From NCBI RefSeq assembly GCF_900111195.1, contig NZ_FOGL01000012.1, positions 1-60,621 on the forward strand: a stretch of 60,621 nt of DNA, given 5' to 3'. The position numbers and the translations under genes are program-made. The stretch is from Gracilibacillus ureilyticus (lineage in GTDB: Bacteria > Bacillota > Bacilli > Bacillales > Amphibacillaceae). The notes under the pieces were generated by a model that saw only the letters and a program-made list of their open reading frames with translations, was not told the DNA's origin and searched no databases. How positions within the stretch are numbered: position 1 is the stretch's first letter; every line of letters begins with the position of its first letter. This document shows positions 25,050 to 34,740 of the stretch, piece after piece.

Positions 25050-28000
25050 ATGGAAACACTGCTTAAGTATAAGAAAATAATCTGGATCTTTCTTCTCTTA
25101 CTCATTACGATTGGAATATTTACATACATACAGTTACCGAAACGTGACATTCCTGAAATCAGCCAGAATATCGCATCAGTGACCACCGTCTACCCTGGTG
25201 CCAATCCTGAAGTTGTAGAGAAAATCATTACACAGCCGATAGAAGAAAAATTGATAAACATGGATGGAGTAGATCAGGTCACATCTGCATCCACAAATGG
25301 TTTCTCCACTGTCACGATAACTTTAGATGACAGTAAAGATTCAGATGCTGTTTATTCGTCAATAAGGCAAAGTGTCCAAACTTTGCAATCAACCTTTCCC
25401 GATGATGTGATGACACCTGAAGTCACAACAGACCTGGTAACATCAAGTGTAGCTACATATCATCTTCTGAGTGAGGAGCGCTCCAGCCTTTTCTCATTAC
25501 GTGAAGAAATGACCAGGTGGGAAGAAGAAATTACAGATATTAATGGTGTAGACAGTGTGGAAATTAAAGGGCTTCCTGAACAGAAAGTAGTGATTTCTCT
25601 CGACCAGGAGAGACTGGAAGAAGAAAAAATTCAACCAAATCAGGTGATCGAAGCTGTTTCTGCAGCCTTTCAACCGGTAGCACTTGGAACAGATACAACG
25701 AATGACCACAACTTCCTGCTCAACCTTTCCGAACCAGAGGATATGGAAAAAATCAACAGCCTTTTCATAACAAAAAATGATAACAATGAATCGATTTATT
25801 TAACTGACATTGGTTCAGTAAATGTGGAGGCAGAACCTGTCACAGATATTATTACATATGAAGAAATGGCTGCTTTATCAATTACTGTTTATGCAGCTGA
25901 CGGTGTAAATATAACGAGCTTGCAGAAGCAAATTGACGAAAACATTGAAACACTTTCTGAAAATTTGCCAGAAGAAGTGACAGTCGATCCGTTTTATTCA
26001 CAGAGCACTATTATTAACGAGGTTTATACGAGTTTACTCGTTTCACTGGCTATTTCTTTCTTTGCAGTCATTGTGATTATGATCCTTGGATTGCCAATGT
26101 CCTCGGCAATTGTAGTCGGCCTTGCCATTCCTGTATCAATTATTATAGGATTAATCCCATTACCATACACTGGTGTGGATTTAAATCAAATATCCATTAT
26201 CGGTATTATTGTGGCGATAGGTATTCTTGTCGATGATGCCATTGTTGTAAATGATAATATCACAAGGCGCTACCAGCTTGGAGATAACGCGCTGGAAGGT
26301 GCAAAACGGGGAGTAAAAGAAGTGGGAATATCTATCATAACTTCCACCCTGCTCATTGTTTTCAGTTTTTTTCCATTAACATTTTTATCAGGGAGCAATG
26401 GCGAGTTTATCCGGGCACTTCCCATCGCATTAATGGGTACAATTATCGCTTCTACTATTATTGCTTTAACTGTCATACCATCCATTCAATATACTAGGCA
26501 ACTGAAAATGCAACGGACGAGAAAACGCAGGGTCGGGCTGTTAACAGGTGTATTCCGGTGGATGGAAGGATTCTATTCTGAACGTGTTATTCCCCGAATG
26601 ATTAAAAGGCCTTGGCTTACAGCGATTAGCGGTACGATTGTATGTTTCTTATTACTATCTCTGGCAATAAAAGTGCCATTTGAATTTTTCCCTGCAGCAG
26701 ACAGGGAAGAAGTTACATTATCTCTGACATTAGATGAAGGGACATCGATAGAAGATACAGATGAACAGCTTCAGGCAATTGAATCATTTATATTAGAGCA
26801 GGAGGAGTATGTAACAGAAACAGCTCGCTATACAGGCGGCGGGTTACCAAACATCTTTAATTCCAGCTTATCCAGATCTGGTGAGAATACCGGACAGATA
26901 GTTTTCCGTGTCGACAGAGATAATTACTCCTCATCCCAATTTATTGAAGATTATGAATCAACACTCAGAAATGAATTTACTGATGGAGAGATTTTTCTGG
27001 AGACAATTGTTTCAGGTCCTCCACCATCACCTGCTTTAGAAGTGAAAATTCAGGGGCCAGAACTTGAGGTGTTGCTGGAATCTACGACAAATTTACTTGA
27101 GAAAATGAACAATTTGGAATCAGTGGAACTGGCAACAGCCAATACAGGTTCCAGTCAGCCTGTTCAAACATATGAGATAGACAGAGATTTCCTGGCAGAT
27201 CACGGCATTCCGATTAGTCAGGTGAAGAACACATTACAACTAGCCAATACAGGTATCCCTCTTGAAGAGATTGATTACGGGGAAGAACGCCTGCCATTAG
27301 AAATAACACTAGATGAAGGGACAGATAATGGCATAGGATTGGAACAGTTATCAACAGTTGTTGTTTCAGATGAAGGAAGACCGGCCATTTACCGTTTTGA
27401 TCAGTTTATTACAATTGATACAGAAGAACAGATTGCTGCAATCACTCATCTTGATGGAAAGCGTACCATTACCATCTCTGTATATGAAAAAGAGGGGAAT
27501 GCGAACTTCGCAAATGAAACAGCTGATGTGTTATCTGAATTAGAAGAAGAACTTCCAGCAAACTATCAATTAATTGAAGACGGGGAAGCAAGTGCAGAAT
27601 CAGAATTTTTCGTCGAAGTTGCTAAACTTTTTATTATTGTACTGTTTTTGATTTATCTGACTTTAGCTGTACAATTCAATTCATTATTAACACCATTACT
27701 TATAACAGGAACAATTTTCCTTGCTGTGACAGGGGCAATTGTTGGATTATTCGTGAGCGGTCAGCCGTTAAGCTTTTTAGCAGTGCTTGGTATTGTGTCA
27801 TTGTCAGGGATTGTAGTTCGTAACTCCATACTGATTATCGAATTTATCGAGCAAAATAAACAAAAAAGTCCGAATACAATTGAATCAGCTATTATTGCTG
27901 CAGGCAAGGCAAGATTGCGGCCAATTATTTTAACGACATTAACGTCAATAGCAGCACTTGCACCAATAATCTTTACAGGTGACGTGTTATTTAAACCATT

Positions 28001-28100
28001 AGCTGTATCCATTGTGGCAGGACTCCTGTTCTCCACAACATTAACACTGCTCCTGTTGCCAGCATTTTATTTAACAATAGAAAAGATTAAAAGGTCCTAG
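25050..28100 (+). CDS. RND-family efflux permease
   Basis: A 1016-residue exporter with the RND layout: one N-terminal membrane helix (12-28), a large extracellular porter domain, a block of membrane helices (about 335-480), a second porter domain and a final helix block. The conserved acidic pair in the fourth helix is present (GILVDDAIVVNDNI), so proton coupling should be intact. No membrane-fusion or outer-membrane partner is encoded nearby, as with B. subtilis SwrC, which exports surfactin-like molecules. Substrate unknown. The ATG is preceded by AAAGAGGTGTG. The 506-bp region after it holds an unusual element and two hairpins. Confidence 0.93.
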   Translation: METLLKYKKIIWIFLLLLITIGIFTYIQLPKRDIPEISQNIASVTTVYPGANPEVVEKIITQPIEEKLINMDGVDQVTSASTNGFSTVTITLDDSKDSDAVYSSIRQSVQTLQSTFPDDVMTPEVTTDLVTSSVATYHLLSEERSSLFSLREEMTRWEEEITDINGVDSVEIKGLPEQKVVISLDQERLEEEKIQPNQVIEAVSAAFQPVALGTDTTNDHNFLLNLSEPEDMEKINSLFITKNDNNESIYLTDIGSVNVEAEPVTDIITYEEMAALSITVYAADGVNITSLQKQIDENIETLSENLPEEVTVDPFYSQSTIINEVYTSLLVSLAISFFAVIVIMILGLPMSSAIVVGLAIPVSIIIGLIPLPYTGVDLNQISIIGIIVAIGILVDDAIVVNDNITRRYQLGDNALEGAKRGVKEVGISIITSTLLIVFSFFPLTFLSGSNGEFIRALPIALMGTIIASTIIALTVIPSIQYTRQLKMQRTRKRRVGLLTGVFRWMEGFYSERVIPRMIKRPWLTAISGTIVCFLLLSLAIKVPFEFFPAADREEVTLSLTLDEGTSIEDTDEQLQAIESFILEQEEYVTETARYTGGGLPNIFNSSLSRSGENTGQIVFRVDRDNYSSSQFIEDYESTLRNEFTDGEIFLETIVSGPPPSPALEVKIQGPELEVLLESTTNLLEKMNNLESVELATANTGSSQPVQTYEIDRDFLADHGIPISQVKNTLQLANTGIPLEEIDYGEERLPLEITLDEGTDNGIGLEQLSTVVVSDEGRPAIYRFDQFITIDTEEQIAAITHLDGKRTITISVYEKEGNANFANETADVLSELEEELPANYQLIEDGEASAESEFFVEVAKLFIIVLFLIYLTLAVQFNSLLTPLLITGTIFLAVTGAIVGLFVSGQPLSFLAVLGIVSLSGIVVRNSILIIEFIEQNKQKSPNTIESAIIAAGKARLRPIILTTLTSIAALAPIIFTGDVLFKPLAVSIVAGLLFSTTLTLLLLPAFYLTIEKIKRS

Positions 28101-28183
28101 AAGAACACCCTCAAAAAGCAAATGAGTGAATACTCTTAGTAAAAAGTAGATCTGAAAAATATATAATCTGGAGTATGTGTACT

Positions 28184-28360
28184 AAAAATAAACCCTTTTC
28201 AGTGGGCAAAGCTGACGCTACGTCCGATTGTTTCGCTTTCACCCAAGGGCATAAGTGCGACATCTACTCAAGCAAAATGCGCTTTCGCAGTGTCTTCTTT
28301 ACCGTAGGGAGGGGTTCAGCTCGTCCTGTTCCCACTCAGCTGAAATGGTGCTTTACATTT
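28184..28360. other. Structured intergenic element of unknown type
   Basis: This GC-richer block, between the convergent RND and tcyP genes, has nested inverted repeats: TTTCAGTGGG at its left pairs with CCCACT and CTGAAA at its right, and GCGA with TTCGC inside. It contains a GCATAAG(T)GCGACAT stretch that resembles GACAAGCATAAGCG of repeat array 1. There are no terminal direct repeats, and no protein with a ribosome site. It could be a small dispersed repeat or a transcribed RNA; sequence alone does not decide. Confidence 0.5.
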
Positions 28361-28395
28361 TTTTATAGGGAGTAGCAGATTGATTTGATAATAAT

Positions 28396-28446
28396 AAAAT
28401 TCTCATGAACATTCAAAGTATAGATTGTTCATGAGAATTTTTATTT
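28396..28446. terminator. Strong bidirectional terminator
   Basis: AAATTCTCATGAACA and TGTTCATGAGAATTT form a perfect 15-bp stem with T-rich tails on both strands. It probably ends transcription from both the RND gene and tcyP. Confidence 0.88.
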
Positions 28447-28511
28447 TTTCGTATTCACCATTTTACAAATACCGAACGGAAGCTGAATCAATTCTTCACT
28501 AATTGTAGAGG

Positions 28512-28568
28512 AACACTAAAGCGGCAATCGGGCGTAGCTTTACCTAGCTTAACCTATTAGTGTTTTTG
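28512..28568 (+). other. Hairpin with T-run, possible second terminator
   Basis: AACACTAA pairs with TTAGTGTT, followed by TTTTGT on the plus strand; the long loop contains a repeated TAGCTT. This is weaker than the hairpin at 28396, and its role is unclear. Confidence 0.4.
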
Positions 28569-28606
28569 TACATAATCAGTATTTGCGTTTCCTCATTTTG
28601 ATGATT

Positions 28607-30001
28607 TTACAGTGCGATGTCTTTATTTACCGCTTCTTTATCATTGTATGTGTTAATGTTTAGTTTTTTCATAATTCTGGATGTTACTGTTCCTGACAGG
28701 ATAGAGTCATTGACATTTAAAGCTGTACGACCCATATCAATTAAAGGCTCTACTGTTATTAAAAGCCCTGCTAATGCAACTGGCAGATTCATTGACGAAA
28801 GTACAATCAATGCAGCGAATGTTGCGCCACCACCTACACCGGCAACTCCAAATGAGCTAATACCGATAATTAACACTAGTGAAAGTAAAAATCCTGGTGA
28901 CAGTGGGTCAATACCCTGAGTTGGTGCAATCATGACAGCCAGCATTGCCGGATAGATACCAGCACAGCCATTTTGGCCGATAGTTGCCCCGAAAGATGCT
29001 GCCATATTTGCAGTACCTGTATGAACACCTAAGCTTTCCTTCTGTACTTGAATTGTCAGCGGAATAGTACCTGCACTTGATCTTGACGTAAAGGCAAAGC
29101 TTAATACTGGCAACACTTTACGAGTATACGTGATAGGATTTAAGCCAAACAACGCAAGAATAATCAGATGAATAATAAACATTGTAATCAGTGCCACATA
29201 GGAAGCTCCGACAAATTTACCTAACTCGATAATACCGGCAATATTTGTCTGTGCGACTGTATTTGCCATTAGACCAAGGATACCATATGGTGTTAATCGT
29301 AAAATAATTGTAACGATTCGCATTACAACGGCATAAAGAGCGTTGATCATCTCAACAAATTTAGCAGCCTGCTCTGGTTGTTTCCTTCTTAAACCTAATA
29401 CCGCTATCCCGACTATAATGGAGAAAATAACAACAGCGATTGTTGATGTTGCACGTTGTCCAGTCATATCCAAAAACGGATTCGATGGAATAAATTCAAG
29501 TATTTTTTGCGGTGTGGACATTCCTTCTACAGAACCTAAAGTCTCTTCCAGAGCTAATCCCCGTTCTTCTTCTGCTTCCCCTATTTCAATTTGATCTGCA
29601 TTCAAATCAAAGATAGATGCACTGGTTACACCAACTAAAGCAGCGATCATGGCAGTTGCCACAAGTGTACCGATTATCCATGCGGACATTTTCCCTAATT
29701 CAGAAGATTTCTCTAAATTAATAATTGACTGAATAATTGATACAAGAATTAACGGAATAACGATCATCATAAGCAATCGAACATAACCGCGCCCCAAAAT
29801 GTTATACCAATCTGATGTTACAGCAACAATATTAGAGTCTGCTGAAAATGCAATTTGCAAAAATGCACCTAGTAAAATACCAAGCCCTAGCCCTGCAAAG
29901 ACTCTTTTACTAAATGAAACATATTTTTTTTGCATATAAAATAATATACCAATAAAAGCTAGTAAAATAGCAATATTAACAAGTATCCATACCGTTTCCA
30001 T
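28607..30001 (-). CDS. tcyP: L-cystine sodium symporter TcyP
   Basis: Dicarboxylate/amino acid:cation symporter-family protein of 464 residues, following B. subtilis TcyP almost throughout: MQKKYVSFSKRVFAGLGLG at the start, the serine-rich loop FAFTSRSSAGTIPL, the Na+/substrate segment IGQNGCAGIYPAMLAVMIAPT and VAGVGGGATFAAL. It imports cystine and supplies cysteine. It is a single gene with its own promoter; control by the CymR sulfur regulator, as in B. subtilis, is possible but not shown. The ATG is preceded by GGAGGG. Confidence 0.94.
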   Translation of the reverse strand: METVWILVNIAILLAFIGILFYMQKKYVSFSKRVFAGLGLGILLGAFLQIAFSADSNIVAVTSDWYNILGRGYVRLLMMIVIPLILVSIIQSIINLEKSSELGKMSAWIIGTLVATAMIAALVGVTSASIFDLNADQIEIGEAEEERGLALEETLGSVEGMSTPQKILEFIPSNPFLDMTGQRATSTIAVVIFSIIVGIAVLGLRRKQPEQAAKFVEMINALYAVVMRIVTIILRLTPYGILGLMANTVAQTNIAGIIELGKFVGASYVALITMFIIHLIILALFGLNPITYTRKVLPVLSFAFTSRSSAGTIPLTIQVQKESLGVHTGTANMAASFGATIGQNGCAGIYPAMLAVMIAPTQGIDPLSPGFLLSLVLIIGISSFGVAGVGGGATFAALIVLSSMNLPVALAGLLITVEPLIDMGRTALNVNDSILSGTVTSRIMKKLNINTYNDKEAVNKDIAL

Positions 30002-30044
30002 GTTATATCCCTCCTGTAATTAATCCGATAAAAATACTTTGAAT

Positions 30045-30073
30045 ATATTACATTCATTCTATGCATTTGTCAA
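30045..30073 (-). promoter_or_regulatory. tcyP SigA promoter
   Basis: Read leftward, TTGACA, a 17-base spacer and TAATAT, about 45 bases upstream of the tcyP start. The match to the vegetative consensus is strong. Confidence 0.8.
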
Positions 30074-30129
30074 CAACGCTGTTTATCTTTTTCATTAAAC
30101 AAGTATTAGATTACTGAATTTACCAATAT

Positions 30130-30163
30130 AAAAAGCTTGGGTAGTTATCTTTACCCAAGCCTT
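30130..30163 (-). terminator. Terminator after the OsmC-family gene
   Basis: AGCTTGGGTA, loop GTTATCTT, TACCCAAGC, with a T/A-rich tail leftward, directly after the OsmC gene stop. Confidence 0.78.
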
Positions 30164-30166
30164 CAT

Positions 30167-30613
30167 TTATTCAAACGATAGATCTTCTTCCAGTTCAATT
30201 GCAACATTTCCTTTTACTGCTCTTGAAATCATACAGGAGGATTCAGCTGCATGAACAATTTTCTTCAGTTGCTGCATATCCTTTTCCGTTGCATCAGCCT
30301 TCAACTTTACAAAAGGCTTATGAATAATTTTGAGATAGGTGTAAATACCATTTGTCACATCTACTTTACCTTCTGATTGAAGGGAAATGCGGGATAACGG
30401 CAAATTCGCCCTTTCAATCATTGCTGCAACTGTTATTAAATAACAGGTAGCTGCAGCTCCAAGAAGCATTTCATCCGGGTTCGTCCCAATCCCTGGACCA
30501 TCCATTTCCGGTGGTATTGAAATTTCTGTTTTCAGGTTACCTGCCTCCATTACACCAACTTCATTTCTGCCCCCTGGCCAGGATGCATCTAAATGAAAAG
30601 TATGAACTGTCAT
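30167..30613 (-). CDS. OsmC-family peroxiredoxin-like protein
   Basis: A 148-residue OsmC/Ohr-superfamily protein with two redox cysteines in the expected positions: one in LGAAATCYLITV (after the first long helix begins) and one in AESSCMISRAVKGN. The Glu/Arg pattern is closer to the OsmC/YmaD-type group than to Ohr. It probably reduces organic hydroperoxides. It is a single gene between tcyP and the TerC gene. Confidence 0.87.
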   Translation of the reverse strand: MTVHTFHLDASWPGGRNEVGVMEAGNLKTEISIPPEMDGPGIGTNPDEMLLGAAATCYLITVAAMIERANLPLSRISLQSEGKVDVTNGIYTYLKIIHKPFVKLKADATEKDMQQLKKIVHAAESSCMISRAVKGNVAIELEEDLSFE

Positions 30614-30673
30614 CTTATCACCCTTTCAGCATCTTATTGTAAATAAGATATGGGAAGGAAGCAAACACCTGGC

Positions 30674-31444
30674 TTACGAAGCATTTGCTTCTTCTTTTTT
30701 GGGACCAGAAAGAAACCATCCAGCTAAAGCAATTCCGACTAATACGATATAAAATGTTAACTTCCATCCTAATGAGTGAGCAAAATGATGTGGCAGGATG
30801 TGTAAATCATCATGTGCTAATACACTAACAGCTAATTTCACACCTACCCAACCAACAATGACGAACGCTGCAATTTCCAGACCTGGACGATCATGCAGCA
30901 ATTTAACAAAAACATTTGCTGCAAATCGCATAATAATCAGACCAATTAGCCCACCAGCAAATACAACGATAAATTGTCCGGTATCCAGACTTCCAATATG
31001 TCCAAGTCCTGTTGACGGCAATGCTACCGCTAAAGCAACAGCTGCAAGAATAGAGTCAACAGCAAACGCTAAATCTGCCAGTTCTACCTTAAGCACTGTC
31101 ATCCAGAAGCTGCTGCCGGATTTTGCTCCAGCTTCTTCAGCCACATCTTCCTCTTTCTTTTTCTTCAAAACCTTATCATATAAATGCTTTCCTGAGATAA
31201 ATAATAAATACAGTGCACCAATCGCCTGTACTTGCCAAACGTCAACAAGAAATGAAATGATAAATAAAGAGCCAAAACGAAGAACAAATGCACCTGCTAA
31301 ACCATAAAATAATGCCTTTTTCCGTTGATCATCCGGAAGGTGTTTTACCATAATTGCTAATACGAGCGCATTATCTGCAGCTAATATCCCTTCCAAACCA
31401 ATTAACACTAATAAAACCCAACCATACTCCAAAAGCAATTCCAC
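30674..31444 (-). CDS. TerC-family (probable Mn2+ exporter)
   Basis: A 256-residue membrane protein of the TerC/Alx family with about seven to eight membrane segments and the two conserved acidic membrane motifs, EGILAADNALVLA near the start and ELADLAFAVDSILAAVAL in the middle. Bacillus relatives (YkoY/MeeF type) export Mn2+, in part to metallate secreted enzymes. I start at GTG 31444 (VELLLEYGW), which has AAAGGAG upstream; any longer reading would run into the riboswitch terminator. The Mn2+-sensing yybP-ykoY leader in front is independent support for the substrate. Confidence 0.93.
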   Translation of the reverse strand: MELLLEYGWVLLVLIGLEGILAADNALVLAIMVKHLPDDQRKKALFYGLAGAFVLRFGSLFIISFLVDVWQVQAIGALYLLFISGKHLYDKVLKKKKEEDVAEEAGAKSGSSFWMTVLKVELADLAFAVDSILAAVALAVALPSTGLGHIGSLDTGQFIVVFAGGLIGLIIMRFAANVFVKLLHDRPGLEIAAFVIVGWVGVKLAVSVLAHDDLHILPHHFAHSLGWKLTFYIVLVGIALAGWFLSGPKKEEANAS

Positions 31445-31499
31445 GCTACTTACATCTCCTTTTATGTTGCAAAATGATCCATCAAGTGATAAAAGTCCA

Positions 31500-31622
31500 C
31501 AAAAAAGCGAGACCCTTACCACTTGTGGTAAAGGTCTCGCTAACAACGCCTAAGTTGCCAATTATGCCGGAGGGAAATCCCTCGAATTGACGACATAAAT
31601 TGTACAGCTACTCCCCTTTATG
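31500..31622 (-). promoter_or_regulatory. yybP-ykoY manganese riboswitch with terminator
   Basis: Read leftward from 31622, the leader begins AAAGGGGAGTAGCTG, the hallmark of yybP-ykoY. It continues through the CGTCAA segment, a small GAGGGATTTCCCTC hairpin and CCGGCATAATTGGCAAC. It is followed by a strong hairpin with T-run (AGCGAGACCTTTACCAC, complement GTGGTAAGGGTCTCGCT, then TTTTTT; 31501-31541). Mn2+ binding is known to favour expression in this class by preventing termination. It lies about 55 bases before the TerC start. Confidence 0.92.
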
Positions 31623-31631
31623 TATGTTCTA

Positions 31632-31660
31632 ACTATAAGCTTTTCTGATTAGTTTGTCAA
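31632..31660 (-). promoter_or_regulatory. Promoter of the TerC riboswitch transcript
   Basis: Leftward TTGACA, a 17-base spacer and TATAGT, ending about ten bases before the GGGGAGTAG start of the aptamer. Confidence 0.82.
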
Positions 31661-31728
31661 TAAGCAGAAAAGAACCTTTGCCACATGTGTAACAATAGGT
31701 TCTTCCGAGTTTCTGCTCTTTATACCAA

Positions 31729-33447
31729 TTATCTCAATACCTCTTCTATTCGATGTTCTACTTCATCCTGAATGGTACTAAGCAGTTTTTTACTTTCTGC
31801 CGCACTCACAGTTTTCACTCCGAAATAACTTTTAATTTTCGGTTCTGTACCTGATGGCCGGAAACAAACCCATGCATCATCTTCTAAAATAAACTTCATT
31901 ACATTCTCTTTTGGAAGGAGGATGTCTTCTGTTAAATCTTCGGAAAACAACTGTCTGACGCTTAATTGGTAGTCTTCTACTGCCTTCACCTCAAGACCTC
32001 CGAGCGAAGTAAAAGGCTGCTCCCTGATATTTTTCATAATTTTTTCAATTTGCTCTGCTCCATCTTTACCTTTTAATGTTAAAGACTTCATTCCTTCTAA
32101 ATAATACCCATGCTTATCATATAAAGCCGTTAAAGCCTCCCACAGTGTCTTGCCTTGCTTTTTCCAGTAATTAGCCATTTCACATGCTGCTAAAGCTGCC
32201 TGTACAGCATCCTTATCCCGCACAAATGAGCCAATTAAATATCCGTAGCTTTCTTCATAACCAAATAAAAACTGCTCATCAGATGCTTCAAAGTTCTTTA
32301 TTTTTTCACCAATGAATTTAAAACCTGTCAGTGTATCAATTGTATTAATGCCATAATGGCTAGCAACTGTACGTCCCATTTCGGTTGTTACGATTGTTTT
32401 TATAACCTGGCCGTTCTTCCGTTCCTGTTCATCCAAGTGAGACAAAGTGTAATCCAATAACAGTGTTCCTAATTGATTACCTGTCAGTACTTGATAGGAT
32501 CCATCAGCATCTTTGGCAGCAACACCTAATCTGTCTGCGTCGGGATCTGTACCTATTAAAATATCAGCATTTTCTCTTTCACCTAGTTCTATCGCCATTT
32601 CAAAAGCCTGGTGTTCTTCCGGATTAGGTGAGGAGACAGTTGAAAACTCAGGATCTGGAACAGCTTGTTCTTCCACAACAGATACTTTGTCAAAGCCTGC
32701 CTGCACAAGCCCTTTGGATACCAGTTCAAGTGCCGTTCCATGTAATGGCGTGAAAACAATCTTTAAATCATTGTCACTGTTATCCTGTTTTTGAATTGTC
32801 TTTAATGCATTGAGATAAGCCCTGTCTATCTTTTCTCCAACCCATTCCAGTAAATTACTATTCTCAAGTTCTGTCTGCTCTTTTACATCAACTGACAGTT
32901 CATCTTCTACCGTATTTACCATATCTATGATTGCTCCAGCTTCTTTCAATGACACTTGCCCGCCATCTTCATTATATACCTTAAAACCATTGTATTCTGG
33001 CGGATTATGACTTGCCGTAATCATTATCCCTGCAGCAGCGTGTAAGTACCTGACTGAAAAAGAAAGCAACGGTGTTGGACGCAATGATTCAAAAACATAT
33101 GCTCTAATCTCATGGGCTCCTAATACTTTTGCAGCCTCCACAGCGAATTCCTTTGACATATAACGAGAATCATACGCTATCACAACACCGCGTTCTTTTG
33201 CATGTACTATATTTTCCTCTATGTATCTGCTTAAACCTTCTACCGCTTTTCGAATCGTGTAAATATTCATCCTGTTTGTTCCGGGACCTAGTACACCTCT
33301 CATCCCGCCAGTGCCAAAGGTGAGATTCTTATAAAAAGAATCCTCTAGTTCTCTCTCATCATCGCTCACCTTTTTTAATTGATCTAATAGTTTTTCATCT
33401 AATGTCGCAAAAGATGTCCACTTTTTTAATGTATCTTGCCATGACAT
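31729..33447 (-). CDS. pgcA: Alpha-phosphoglucomutase / phosphosugar mutase
   Basis: Phosphohexomutase of 572 residues. It shows the phosphoserine loop TASHNP with S146, the Mg2+ loop DPDADRLG, the sugar-binding loop GYEESYGY, and the phosphate-binding loop RPSGTEPKIKSY at the C-terminus. It interconverts glucose 6-phosphate and glucose 1-phosphate, feeding UDP-glucose for glycolipid and wall teichoic acid synthesis. ATG at 33447 (MSWQDTLKK) has GGAGGG upstream; the longer reading does not. Single gene. Confidence 0.94.
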   Translation of the reverse strand: MSWQDTLKKWTSFATLDEKLLDQLKKVSDDERELEDSFYKNLTFGTGGMRGVLGPGTNRMNIYTIRKAVEGLSRYIEENIVHAKERGVVIAYDSRYMSKEFAVEAAKVLGAHEIRAYVFESLRPTPLLSFSVRYLHAAAGIMITASHNPPEYNGFKVYNEDGGQVSLKEAGAIIDMVNTVEDELSVDVKEQTELENSNLLEWVGEKIDRAYLNALKTIQKQDNSDNDLKIVFTPLHGTALELVSKGLVQAGFDKVSVVEEQAVPDPEFSTVSSPNPEEHQAFEMAIELGERENADILIGTDPDADRLGVAAKDADGSYQVLTGNQLGTLLLDYTLSHLDEQERKNGQVIKTIVTTEMGRTVASHYGINTIDTLTGFKFIGEKIKNFEASDEQFLFGYEESYGYLIGSFVRDKDAVQAALAACEMANYWKKQGKTLWEALTALYDKHGYYLEGMKSLTLKGKDGAEQIEKIMKNIREQPFTSLGGLEVKAVEDYQLSVRQLFSEDLTEDILLPKENVMKFILEDDAWVCFRPSGTEPKIKSYFGVKTVSAAESKKLLSTIQDEVEHRIEEVLR

Positions 33448-33583
33448 GTTACGATCCCTCCACAACTTAATTAAATAATCTTATTAACTATTTTAGCATA
33501 ATGTAACTGCTGGTTCATAGCTTATTCTCTTATTCTTATGGTAATATATAAATAATAATACATAGAAAAAGGTGTGATAGTGG

Positions 33584-34666
33584 TTGTTTGAGAAAAAAGG
33601 TGTCCGGTTCTTAGTAACATCTATACTGATTTTTACACTTATCTATTTAATACATAAAACCCGATTTATTTTTGAGCCAGTCGGCGCATATTTAGGAGCG
33701 ATAGCTGTTCCGATTATTGGAGCAGGAGTTATATTTTATATCACAAACCCTGTGGTCAACTGGTTGGAGAAAAAGAAAGTTCCTCGATTAATTGGAACAT
33801 TTATCGCTTTTCTATTATTAGTTGTCGTTATTACGCTAGTAGTACTCTTCGTTGCACCAATTGTTCAACAGCAATTTGCAAATTTATATGAGAGTATTCC
33901 TAAAATGGTAAAGAGCGCTGAACAGTTAATAGAAATCTGGCAGGATAACCAAAATATTATTCCACCGCAATTTGAAGGGACTATCCAGAACATCATTGAT
34001 AATTTAAGCACATATGCTGAAGCTGTGACAACAGGGATAATTGGAGTCATTGGACAGATATTCAGTTTTGTCTTTGCTTTCTTCTTAATACCATTCTTCC
34101 TGTTTTTTATGTTGAAAGATGGTCATAAATTCGTTCCTTTTATTTCTCAGTTTCTAAGTCCTGCGAAAGCAAGCAGTTTTCGTCAATTAGCGATAAGTAT
34201 TAATCACACATTAGCTTCCTTTATACAGGGACAATTTATTGTAAGTGTTTGTGTCGGAGTCATGCTGTATATCGGATATATAATCATCGGGCTGGAATAC
34301 TCTTTATCCCTTGCGCTATTTGCTGTTGTGATGAACTTTATCCCGTTTTTAGGGCCCTTTTTGTCCGCTATTCCTGCAGTAATCGTCGGGTTATTCCAGG
34401 ACCCGCTGATCGGAGTCTGGGCAGCTGTTGTCATGTTTATTGCACAGCAAATTGAGAGTAACTTTATTTCGCCGAATGTAATGGGACGCGCTTTATCTTT
34501 GCATCCACTCACTGTAATTACATTAATTTTGGCAGCAGGGGGAATTGCAGGGTTTTTAGGATTACTGTTTATCATACCCGCATATGCAGTCATTAAAACA
34601 ATCATTGGACATTTTTACCAACAGTGGAAAAAGAAACAACCTGAAGAAGATCCTGATTTGATTTAG
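33584..34666 (+). CDS. AI-2E family (YdiK/TqsA-type) membrane protein
   Basis: A 360-residue protein with about seven to eight membrane segments and the AI-2E-family landmarks: the FYITNPVVNWLEKKKVPR loop after the second helix, an amphipathic helical region (about 95-150), and the MNFIPFLGPFLSAIPAV helix. Members export small molecules or act as Na+(Li+)/H+ antiporters, so the substrate should be left open. The start is TTG at 33584, with AAAGGTGTG upstream. It is divergent from pgcA and ends at a shared terminator. Confidence 0.88.
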   Translation: MFEKKGVRFLVTSILIFTLIYLIHKTRFIFEPVGAYLGAIAVPIIGAGVIFYITNPVVNWLEKKKVPRLIGTFIAFLLLVVVITLVVLFVAPIVQQQFANLYESIPKMVKSAEQLIEIWQDNQNIIPPQFEGTIQNIIDNLSTYAEAVTTGIIGVIGQIFSFVFAFFLIPFFLFFMLKDGHKFVPFISQFLSPAKASSFRQLAISINHTLASFIQGQFIVSVCVGVMLYIGYIIIGLEYSLSLALFAVVMNFIPFLGPFLSAIPAVIVGLFQDPLIGVWAAVVMFIAQQIESNFISPNVMGRALSLHPLTVITLILAAGGIAGFLGLLFIIPAYAVIKTIIGHFYQQWKKKQPEEDPDLI

Positions 34667-34690
34667 AGGAAAACGGAATACTATTAACCT

Positions 34691-34728
34691 GAAATAAGAA
34701 TCCACTTTCATTGATGGATTCTTATTTG
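34691..34728. terminator. Bidirectional terminator
   Basis: AAATAAGAATCCA and TGGATTCTTATTT form a perfect 13-bp stem between the AI-2E family gene and the convergent paiA. Confidence 0.88.
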
Positions 34729-34740
34729 GTTAATAACCGT

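Noticed and set aside
28175-28375. 66-residue open frame in the 28.2-kb element
   Set aside because: No ribosome site, low similarity to any protein type, and the frame cuts across inverted repeats that better explain the sequence.
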